A stretch of DNA of 64,000 bases from Oligoflexus sp. (GTDB lineage: Bacteria > Bdellovibrionota_B > Oligoflexia > Oligoflexales > Oligoflexaceae). The stretch lies in contig JACMPP010000122.1 in NCBI GenBank assembly GCA_014377445.1, positions 1-64,000 on the forward strand. The letters run 5' to 3'. Made by a program: the position numbers and the translations under genes. Below the pieces are notes generated by a model, which saw only the letters and a list, made by a program, of their open reading frames with translations, had not been told where the DNA came from and ran no database searches. Position 1 is the first letter of the stretch. The number at the start of each line of letters is the position of its first letter. Positions 1 through 7,513 of this stretch are shown here, one piece after another.

Positions 1-444
<444 letters not shown>

Positions 445-879
445 TTAGGCCTTTTTTTTCGGCACGATATTGTCCTGTTGAAAAGGATCCCCGAGAGTCG
501 AAAGGCCCTCTAGCCAAACTGATTTATGAAGTTCATCACTGGCAAGTATTTCGGCACCGAGAAAGAGTTCGCTCACCAGGCTGTCGCCATGCTTGATAGT
601 ACGCTCCGTTTTGCGACGGACGACTACAGTCAGATGGATGGGTCGAGCAAATATAACGCTTGAGAGATCGATAGTGAGTTGCAGAACGTCACCGATAGCG
701 AAGGGAATGAATCCATTTCCAACGTAAGAAATGCCGACGCCTGAGCCACTCACATTCAAAAGGTTAAACCAGAAACAGGTGCGACGGGATCGAGTGTTCT
801 TCGCGATGACACTCAGAGGTGTATCGATCGAAAATCGTTGAAGTCTCGCTGTGACTGTCCGGCGCGGAGCTTGTGCCAA
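445..879 (-). CDS. PilZ-domain protein (putative c-di-GMP binding)
   Basis: A 144-residue single-domain protein. The N-terminal third carries a basic stretch with arginines near residues 6-14 and again near 31-33, and an N-x-S-x-x-G element (NVSGSGVG, about residues 43-50), matching the second half of the PilZ signature. The rest is predicted beta-rich. PilZ domains bind cyclic di-GMP and act as adaptors; the first RxxxR box is imperfect here, so binding is not certain. The start used is TTG at 879 and no in-frame ATG gives a better N-terminus. It lies 45 bp downstream of the VLRF1-like gene on the same strand, suggesting cotranscription. Confidence 0.65.
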   Translation of the reverse strand: MAQAPRRTVTARLQRFSIDTPLSVIAKNTRSRRTCFWFNLLNVSGSGVGISYVGNGFIPFAIGDVLQLTIDLSSVIFARPIHLTVVVRRKTERTIKHGDSLVSELFLGAEILASDELHKSVWLEGLSTLGDPFQQDNIVPKKKA

Positions 880-924
880 ATTATTACCATCGGTAAAAAG
901 CTTAACTGATTTTTCTATCAGATA

Positions 925-1626
925 CTATATCGGCAACAGATTCGAATAAATCAATGTGGACCGGCATAAAAGCTTATGTATACGAAACATCTCGACTTGT
1001 CCGGGTGGCCTGACCATAAACGGAATTCGGCGCCAGCGCGGGTCTTTTTTATCGAAGACTTTGGTGGAGGAGGCTTGATACCAAAATCCCTTCAGCTTAG
1101 GTGAACAACTCAGAAAGAGCTGCTTCAAATCATATTCCTGATTGAGGAGTTTAAGCTTCGCATCGATCTCTGCAAAAAATTCCGCTGACTGCCTGAGTCG
1201 AATACGCGAACCCAGACGCGACTTTCCTTTTTGGTTAAGATAGCTCAACTGCGATTTTCCCTGCGTGGCGCGAACCATATATTTTTGAATCTGCTTTGAG
1301 TAGATAATCTCATCTTCCAGGGCAACAGCGATGGACGCGCGACCAGCTTGAATGAGAATAAGAGCATAGTGCCCCGGATTGGCAATGTCCTCCTGCAGGC
1401 TGGTGATGCTATGAATTTTATCCTGTCTTAAAATGAGCGGGAGGCGGCAGACAAGCGATGCTGAAGAATTGGATTCTGCATCGACCAGGAGATTCCCGCT
1501 GTCGACAGCCAGAGGTATATCGGAATGGCGCTGAGCTTCAAACCACTCTAAAAATTGAAAATAGCGATGGTAAGTTTTCTCCACAAAGTCTCCGTGAGAA
1601 AAAGCCAACAGTTGTGGAAAACACAT
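925..1626 (-). CDS. VLRF1-like (Vms1/ANKZF1-type) release-factor-fold protein
   Basis: A 233-residue protein. The central part resembles the VLRF1 domain of eukaryotic Vms1/ANKZF1, which cleaves peptidyl-tRNA on stalled 60S subunits. The match covers a beta-strand pair followed by YMVRATQGKSQ (ending near residue 126, where Vms1 has its functional Gln), an S-R-x-R-L-R helix start, and a C-terminal D-P-R-W-R-R-I-P-F motif like the D-x-R...P-F of that family. Bacterial VLRF1 proteins have been predicted by comparative genomics; their substrate is not known to me. The ATG at 1626 follows a GGGAGAAACGGAG sequence and is preferred to an upstream GTG at 1668. No ankyrin repeats or zinc finger are present. 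The PilZ gene follows at 45 bp. Confidence 0.6.
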   Translation of the reverse strand: MCFPQLLAFSHGDFVEKTYHRYFQFLEWFEAQRHSDIPLAVDSGNLLVDAESNSSASLVCRLPLILRQDKIHSITSLQEDIANPGHYALILIQAGRASIAVALEDEIIYSKQIQKYMVRATQGKSQLSYLNQKGKSRLGSRIRLRQSAEFFAEIDAKLKLLNQEYDLKQLFLSCSPKLKGFWYQASSTKVFDKKDPRWRRIPFMVRPPGQVEMFRIHKLLCRSTLIYSNLLPI

Positions 1627-1772
1627 CTCCGTTTCTCCCACATTCTCTCTCGAGCCAAATCGTAACACATCGGAAATTTTAAGAAAATGCAGCTAGCACT
1701 CTCTGTGTAAGGATAGCCTTTGAACCCCCGATGAGTTTTCAGCTTTAGCGCTTTGGAGTTACCATGTCAATC

Positions 1773-2081
1773 TTAACAGGCCTCAAAATCTTCCCGAACC
1801 TTTTTCTGGGTTTCACATTCACTTTCCTCGTTTGCTCCAGTCCCTGGGCCGCTTCCGCCGTAAAATGAGATAGCAGCGAGGACGATCCCGATGATCTTGG
1901 GATTTCGATCGAAGCTCTTGAGGGCTTCCGCGATGGCGAACATAAGGCCTTTCTCGTCACTCTCCACAGCAAAGCCGACCATGAAATCCGCTACGCACAA
2001 TTGCACCTGAGCTTTCCAGATGTGGGGAGCGACTCCCAGCCCGAAGAAGAAAGCCTGCCCTGAAACCCGCCGCCATCGCAT
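1773..2081 (-). CDS. Small hypothetical protein
   Basis: A 102-residue frame with no recognised domain. The middle has protein-like composition (alternating hydrophobic and charged residues, a Gly-Ser-Gly-Pro-rich patch near residue 75) and the last residue is Cys. It lies between the VLRF1-like gene and the receiver-TPR gene, which is transcribed the other way. The start is uncertain. It could be a spurious frame. Confidence 0.35.
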   Translation of the reverse strand: MRWRRVSGQAFFFGLGVAPHIWKAQVQLCVADFMVGFAVESDEKGLMFAIAEALKSFDRNPKIIGIVLAAISFYGGSGPGTGANEESECETQKKVREDFEAC

Positions 2082-2186
2082 CCCGCCTCGCTTCTCTAAA
2101 ATTTTATTTATCCCCCGCCTCGCCTGGAAGTGCTATTTTAGTAACACTCTCTTTATTGTTAAAAGTCGTTTGCGAAAGGCTCATCC

Positions 2187-3344
2187 ATGATTCAAGCTTC
2201 CTCCCCGGTGGCCCTCGTAATGCATACCCAAGCGGAAATCACGATGTGGATGGGTGCGCTTAATGCCTGCGGCCTTAAAAAGGTTACAGCCTTCACGTCT
2301 ACGACGGAAGCCTATGAAGTCTGCACCAGGCAGCAATTCCCACTCTTCGTGACACGCATGGAAATGCCGAAGATGAGTGGAATCATCTTGATCCAGAAAC
2401 TACGCATGACAGGAAACTATGGTCTCGAGCCCCAGATGTTTGTGTGTGACAAGCTCGATAACAAATTGCTTAACGTCATGGCGGAATACGACATTGAATA
2501 TGTATCGGCAGCGCCCTTCGTTGGGGCAGCCCTGATTGAAAAACTCAAGCATATGATTCAAATGGAAAACAATCTTTCGCCCGGGGAAGTGCTCTACCGT
2601 GAAGCGAAGACCGCCTTCTCCAGTGGCATAGCGGAGATGGCCGAAGAAAGTATCAACGAAGCACTCAAAGTCAATCCTGACCTCGAAAAGGCACTTTTAC
2701 TGAGCGGTGACATTAAAGCAGCGAAAGCTGAATACCAAGCTGCGAGTGAAGTTTACAAGAAGGTTCTGGTCTTCAATCCCAAGTCAGCCGCGGCCGCCCA
2801 CAAGCTCGCCCAGCTCTATACGGCCCAAGGCGATCATACGGCTGCCGCGAACCTGCTGAGCAAGCTTGCCGAGATCAGTCCCTACAGTATCAAGCTCCTC
2901 GAGAATGCCGGACTTTCAAACTTCGCGGTAGAGCGTTATGACGAAGCCAAACGCATCATGGGCAAACTGAGCGGACTCGATGAAACGAACAAAACCGCAG
3001 CGACAGTCACTGCCGAGATCAAAATAAAAGATGGCGATTATGATGGATTGGTGGAGACTCTGAGCAAAAGTCATGATGAAAAATCGCTCATCCAGTTTCT
3101 TAACAATGCAGGAGCCAAGCTTTCAAAGGGTGATGACCTGGATGGGGCAATAAGAATGTATTCAGCGGCCATCGAGCAGATTACCGAAAGTAAATTCCTC
3201 TATGCTATTCATTATAATATGGGAATCGCCTATAAAAAGAAGAATGATAAGCCTCACGCCATCGTTCATTTCAAAAAAGCACTCAAAATCAATCCGGGTT
3301 TTGATAAGGCTGCGGAGGAGCTGAAGAAGCTTCAGACTATCTGA
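2187..3344 (+). CDS. Pseudo-receiver domain plus TPR repeats
   Basis: 385 residues. Residues 1-125 have the CheY-like receiver fold pattern, including an M-P-K-M-S-G loop. The phosphorylation site is lost: the aspartate position before M-E-M-P is Arg, the N-terminal acidic pair is His-Thr, and the KP motif near the end of the domain is Ala-Pro. It should therefore act as a protein-interaction domain, not a phosphoacceptor. Residues 130-385 hold several tetratricopeptide repeats, clearest near 150-240 and 335-380. The ATG follows GCGAAAGGC with normal spacing. Transcribed alone. Confidence 0.85.
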   Translation: MIQASSPVALVMHTQAEITMWMGALNACGLKKVTAFTSTTEAYEVCTRQQFPLFVTRMEMPKMSGIILIQKLRMTGNYGLEPQMFVCDKLDNKLLNVMAEYDIEYVSAAPFVGAALIEKLKHMIQMENNLSPGEVLYREAKTAFSSGIAEMAEESINEALKVNPDLEKALLLSGDIKAAKAEYQAASEVYKKVLVFNPKSAAAAHKLAQLYTAQGDHTAAANLLSKLAEISPYSIKLLENAGLSNFAVERYDEAKRIMGKLSGLDETNKTAATVTAEIKIKDGDYDGLVETLSKSHDEKSLIQFLNNAGAKLSKGDDLDGAIRMYSAAIEQITESKFLYAIHYNMGIAYKKKNDKPHAIVHFKKALKINPGFDKAAEELKKLQTI

Positions 3345-3546
3345 AGGAGTCAAAGCTCGCATCCGGAGCTTCGCTCTATCGATACGGCGGTCGCCCAGAT
3401 CAAATCGATGTTGGCCGTGAGCTACCCTCATGTATCCTTGCGCCAATGAGAATTGCAGTAACTTTGTTGCCGAAACCTTCTACTAGACACGCCAGCATTT
3501 GCATTGACTGAGCCATGACATATTCGGGCTTAGAATTATTTATAGA

Positions 3547-3576
3547 AAAAGCCTGACTCTTTCGAATCAGGCTTTT
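3547..3576. terminator. Bidirectional rho-independent terminator
   Basis: A 10-bp stem AAAAGCCTGA / TCAGGCTTTT with a 10-base loop. It has A and T runs on both sides, so it can end transcription from the receiver-TPR gene (plus) and from the convergent lipoprotein gene (minus, stop at 3595). Confidence 0.85.
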
Positions 3577-3594
3577 CCGGAATTTATGAATAAT

Positions 3595-4668
3595 TTAGTT
3601 GCTGCCGAGAGCGAGTTCCGCCCGGAGCAGATCGAAGACTTTATTGCTCAACATTTCTTCGAGTACGGCACGAACCGCGTCTTGTTCTTTCTGACTCGCA
3701 CCGTCGGACGCTTCGCCCTCAGTGTTGTTGTCAGCTTCTTCGACACCGTCTTTGATCGCACCAATTCTAGCGATCTCGGCTGCGATCTTAACGTAGAGAC
3801 AAGGCGTAAGGGGAACGGGATCGGCTTCGATTGCGGAACTTGGGAGAACTCCGTATTTCGATTTAGCATATTCGCTTGTCGGGAGATCTTTATAGGCTGC
3901 GACCGGGCAGCCTTCGGCGATTGGCTTCAAGACGACCAAACCGTTTAGAGCACGGGCTTCCATTGAGAACCAACGCAGCTTGCGACGGAACTCGTGGATG
4001 CCGTTACCTTCTTCCAGATGAGCGAAATCATAAGCCGTTGATTTAATCTCTTCGAGCTGAGCCGACAAAGTGCTCAACATGATCTTGCGATCCTCCTTCA
4101 CGGACTTCCAGGGGAAGGCATAAAGGAAGGCACGGAAATCGGCAAGATATCCCGGGTCGCCATCCTTAGGAATAAATTTTTCCGAAACCAGGACCTTTTC
4201 CAAGGCTTTCTTGGCTATAGCTCGTTTGCTCTGGAGCTTTTTCAATACGCCGTCAGCGGACTTGTTTTTCTTGGCCTTCTCAAGGAGATCGTCCCACTTA
4301 ATATAACCGCCGATGCCGTCTTCAAGGTCTTTGAAGCGCTTTCTGGCTTTGTCGAATTTAAGATCTGTGTCGGAGTAGAGGCGCGCCAGACCCTGCAGAT
4401 TGAAGACGCCTGACCTTGCGGAGCCCGCGACCAGCTTCTCGGCTGATGCTTCCGGAGTCATTCCCTCAATATCTTTATCAAGAACGTCCAACCAGACCGT
4501 AAAACGTACAATTTGTGGGATCTTGGCCACTTGGTTAGGACTCTGAACCGTACTCTGTTTAGCGGAGGAAAGACTCGCATTTGAATCTGAGGTACTTCGG
4601 CAGGAAACCATGGAAATGGCAAGAGCGAGTGTTAATGCTCCAGATAAAACAAACTTGATTCGAAACAT
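3595..4668 (-). CDS. Lipoprotein of unknown function
   Basis: 357 residues. A lysine-started signal peptide with a hydrophobic core ends in a lipobox, M-V-S-C, with the lipidated Cys near residue 23. The mature part is largely alpha-helical and charged, with Lys-rich helices around residues 120-180, a Cys near residue 255 and another near 290. No known domain recognised. It is probably membrane-anchored in the periplasm or on the outer membrane. The gene ends against a strong bidirectional terminator and appears monocistronic. Confidence 0.75.
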   Translation of the reverse strand: MFRIKFVLSGALTLALAISMVSCRSTSDSNASLSSAKQSTVQSPNQVAKIPQIVRFTVWLDVLDKDIEGMTPEASAEKLVAGSARSGVFNLQGLARLYSDTDLKFDKARKRFKDLEDGIGGYIKWDDLLEKAKKNKSADGVLKKLQSKRAIAKKALEKVLVSEKFIPKDGDPGYLADFRAFLYAFPWKSVKEDRKIMLSTLSAQLEEIKSTAYDFAHLEEGNGIHEFRRKLRWFSMEARALNGLVVLKPIAEGCPVAAYKDLPTSEYAKSKYGVLPSSAIEADPVPLTPCLYVKIAAEIARIGAIKDGVEEADNNTEGEASDGASQKEQDAVRAVLEEMLSNKVFDLLRAELALGSN

Positions 4669-4866
4669 TTCATATCTCCGATGGAAAACCTAAACGCTTA
4701 TTAAAATCGTAGCGAAGATGTAGAAAAAGCGATATGAGTGGGCAAAATTCTCCTCGTGTTGTCAGTCCAACGCGGATCATGGAGAGTGAGTAACGATAGT
4801 ATTCGATAAGTATGCGTAATTTTTACTGAAAAGATCGAATTTAACGTCCCTATCTCTGGAGCTGGG

Positions 4867-5293
4867 ATGAGAACGTTAGGCCTGATTCTGTCGTCGATGG
4901 TTTTGCTGACCGCCACTTCTTGCAAGACGGGACGTACTGATTCCGAAACCAAGAGCGCTCGCCCCATTCGGGAGATACCCGATCATGGCAGCGGGATCCG
5001 CGAAATCCGGGAAAGGCCTGCCTTCAGAGATTGGGGTCCTGAGAGGGCGCGATTTCGAACCGATCGTATTCAATCGAGATGCCTTCTTTCCTGTTCAGGA
5101 ATGGAAGAATCATCCCGGCGGCCCCTTGCGTGCGCCCTACTTCCTGCAGGACCAGCTTTACAACATAAATGTAAATTTAGCTGAAATGCCGACCGACAAA
5201 GCGAAGGTCGATGCCAGCATCAGTATCACAAACAGTAGCGGCAACGCACTGACAGATAGCAAGATCACGATCAGGGACCTAACCAAGGCATGA
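4867..5293 (+). pseudogene. Frameshifted small lipoprotein gene
   Basis: A frame starting at 4867 encodes a good lipoprotein signal peptide ending in L-T-A-T-S-C, then runs into a low-quality Arg-rich tail that stops at 5184. From about 4922-4985 the +1-shifted frame is open and reads as an ordinary protein (for example F-E-P-I-V-F-N-R-D, then a Ser/Asn/Thr-rich end) to a stop at 5293. Joining the two frames gives a lipoprotein of about 140 residues. A single indel between about 4920 and 5000 would explain it. It may be a true mutation, a sequencing error or, less likely, recoding. A strong terminator follows. Confidence 0.6.
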
Positions 5294-5322
5294 TTCAAGG
5301 GCGATAAGAGCCGTAAATGATA

Positions 5323-5351
5323 AAGGTCCTGAGCGCGATGCTCAGGACCTT
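5323..5351. terminator. Strong hairpin between convergent genes
   Basis: A perfect 12-bp stem (AAGGTCCTGAGC / GCTCAGGACCTT) with a 5-base loop, between the frameshifted lipoprotein and the convergent gene ending at 5429. The U-run is short (TTCTTGATTT), so terminator strength is uncertain. Confidence 0.7.
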
Positions 5352-5428
5352 CTTGATTTCAGCTTTCGGAATAACTTAGTTCGGAAACTTGATCTCTTTC
5401 AAAGCAAACGAAGTTCGTGCCGACAAAA

Positions 5429-5902
5429 CTAAACTTCAAGATGGTGATCACCCTTAAGACGACGGATCACTTCGCCCACCGAGATTGTTTTGTTGGACTC
5501 AGCAACATCGTTGCCATGGATGTCGATCAGGTACCAATGAAAGGCCTGCGGTGCCAATGCGAATTTCTCATGGAGAAATCCACCCGGATGATCTTCAAAG
5601 AACACACGGAGGTTGTGAACTTCATCGAGTTCTTTTTCAACGGCTTTGAATTCTTTGGCCATTGCTTCGAAGGCTGGCTCATTGCGATCGGGCGCAAGCA
5701 CGACAAGAACATGCTTCTTACCTTGCTGGAGTTCGGAATCTTGAAAGAGATACATCCAAATACCTTCAGACCAGGATCTCTTGGCTATTTCAACTGCTGG
5801 AATTTTCTCATCCATGACTAGTTCCTCCTTCGGCCCGACTGGGGATTGTACGCATTCATAATCTCCATTGCTGGGATTAAAGACCACCAAAAGAAGCTTC
5901 AT
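5429..5902 (-). CDS. Hypothetical cytoplasmic protein
   Basis: 157 residues with no signal peptide and no family I recognise. The N-terminus M-K-L-L-L-V-V-F is a beta strand. The centre has a second hydrophobic strand followed by a charged helix (residues 70-95), and the C-terminal third contains W-Y-L-I-D-I-H-G-N and a short basic helix. The alternation of strands and helices suggests a small alpha/beta fold. The ribosome binding site is weak. It lies 83 bp upstream of the next minus-strand frame's stop and may be transcribed with the genes before it. Confidence 0.55.
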   Translation of the reverse strand: MKLLLVVFNPSNGDYECVQSPVGPKEELVMDEKIPAVEIAKRSWSEGIWMYLFQDSELQQGKKHVLVVLAPDRNEPAFEAMAKEFKAVEKELDEVHNLRVFFEDHPGGFLHEKFALAPQAFHWYLIDIHGNDVAESNKTISVGEVIRRLKGDHHLEV

Positions 5903-5985
5903 CGACTTGACTCTGTCTAAATAAGCTGTTTTGTTTTGGAAGCTTACAGGGAAATCTCGGGAATCTCACCAATCGGGAAATACAG

Positions 5986-6378
5986 CTATTTCCTTCCAAT
6001 CATCGCTTTCCGTAGGTATGCAAGAGGAGCAACGTCGTCGGAATGAACAGATCCATCCTTCTGCTTTTCCACGCCAAGTTTTTGCCAAAGATCATCGAGA
6101 TTGACAGGTGCGCTTTGATCCTTCGCCGCTCTGTGGAGATCGTTCGATACGGTGTAACCTGTGCCGAGATCGCCAACGCTCAGAGTTCGTTTGAAATCCC
6201 AATTCACCGCCATCGTGCCACCGGCTTTCCCAATGCCCCGCAGAGCATCTTCCAATCCCGCCCGTCCTTTGGAACGCACGCGCAATTCTTGGTCAGCAAG
6301 GAAGCCTGAGCGGCTTTCTCCTTTGCCGAAATCAAGGTCTGAGAGCGAAGTTGGATTGCAGAGCGGGAACAGTTCGTT
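5986..6378 (-). pseudogene. Fragment, possibly the C-terminus of an M61-type peptidase
   Basis: The frame is open from about 6378 (inside the 3' end of the upstream hydrolase gene) to a stop at 5986, giving about 130 residues. The only in-frame starts are weak (TTG at 6285, without a ribosome binding site). The part around G-F-L-A-D-Q-E-L-R followed by G-R-A-G-L-E-D-A-L-R-G-I resembles the helix-rich C-terminal region of M61 aminopeptidases, but the metal-binding domain is absent. The simplest reading is a remnant. A short unrelated gene starting at 6285 cannot be excluded. Confidence 0.35.
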
Positions 6379-7429
6379 TTATGAACATGCGCCGCTGCGC
6401 TTCCATTCCCAGCAGAAGTTGCGTCACATCCCCAATGATGGGACGCCCCGCATAGTAGCCATGACCAAGTCCGCCAAGGCCCAGCACCGGTGTATCAACA
6501 CCACTGACATCGATCGTATCGATACCGTCCATGATCGAACAGCTTCCCAATCGAGCGTTGCCGTTGACCCGCATCGAAGCGGCCAGAGCATTATCGCTGG
6601 GTGAGCAATAGACGGTTGTCCGTGCGGCTATGCTTTGGATCGCAGGCAGAATTTTCTTGAAGTCATCAACAGCGAAATCAGGGGCATTGAGGATCAGCTC
6701 TTGAATGGTCTTGGGCGGGAACGTGCCGGCCAGATCCGCAAGCGCGGGAAGGACCACTTGATGGCCCATGCTGTGGACGACGACGTGAATCCGTTTCTTG
6801 GTGGCCGCAGCGGCCGTGAGGACACGCTTGAAGGCTTCGATACTGGCAGCGGCATTGGCCTTGTTTTCTTTATAAGTCTGCAGAAGATAGACCCCCTGGA
6901 GAAGGCGATCCACCGCACCTGCCGGCCAGGAAAAGAGCACGAGCTGACCTTGATATTTGCCGTCAAAGCCGAGCTGGGCAGCGCGATAGACGGCCTCTTC
7001 AAAGCGGACATTGAAACCGTGGACGAAGATGAGGATCTCATCGGATGTCGAGGCGGCGAGAGCGGCGGTAAAGGCCGGCTCATCGAAAGCCTCCTGTTGA
7101 GCGATCTGAAAGTTGATCTGCGTGTCTGAGTTGGGGTCGGAACTGCTGCTCAAAGAACCGACAGGACGATTGATCGGCACCTGCACCCGGCATACACCAA
7201 AAGTGAGATCCTTGCCTGTGGTCACACCATAGACCGAGTTGTTACAGGCAGTCGCATTGCCGACAGTCGAACGGTTGGTGGCGTAATACACATCGTAAGG
7301 CTGGCTATCGATGTAAGGGGTATGAAAGCGATTGTTCAGACCCTCTTTGATGGCGTCGTAATTGGATTTAGGGGTTTGGCAGGCAAAAAGCGCCAAAAAG
7401 CCAAGTGGCCAGAGGTATTTCCAAAACAT
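6332..7429 (-). CDS. Alpha/beta hydrolase lipoprotein (DUF900 family)
   Basis: 365 residues. The start at 7429 follows AAGGGAGACCCC and gives a short signal peptide with the lipobox L-F-A-C. The catalytic domain follows the DUF900 pattern: I-L-I-F-V-H-G-F-N near residue 140 (oxyanion strand-turn), then a F-S-W-P-A-G segment, then the nucleophile elbow H-S-M-G near residue 220. A late Asp and a His-Gly pair in the C-terminal third could complete the triad. The family's physiological substrates are not established. It is an envelope-anchored hydrolase or esterase by inference. It lies 85 bp downstream of the S9 peptidase gene on the same strand. Confidence 0.8.
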   Translation of the reverse strand: MFWKYLWPLGFLALFACQTPKSNYDAIKEGLNNRFHTPYIDSQPYDVYYATNRSTVGNATACNNSVYGVTTGKDLTFGVCRVQVPINRPVGSLSSSSDPNSDTQINFQIAQQEAFDEPAFTAALAASTSDEILIFVHGFNVRFEEAVYRAAQLGFDGKYQGQLVLFSWPAGAVDRLLQGVYLLQTYKENKANAAASIEAFKRVLTAAAATKKRIHVVVHSMGHQVVLPALADLAGTFPPKTIQELILNAPDFAVDDFKKILPAIQSIAARTTVYCSPSDNALAASMRVNGNARLGSCSIMDGIDTIDVSGVDTPVLGLGGLGHGYYAGRPIIGDVTQLLLGMEAQRRMFIKRTVPALQSNFALRP

Positions 7430-7513
7430 GGGGTCTCCCTTCGAGCATTCCGTTTCGTGATGTGTCACTCATTTCAAGATAGAGTATCAGAATCCGATAC
7501 TTTGCCTTTGCAC

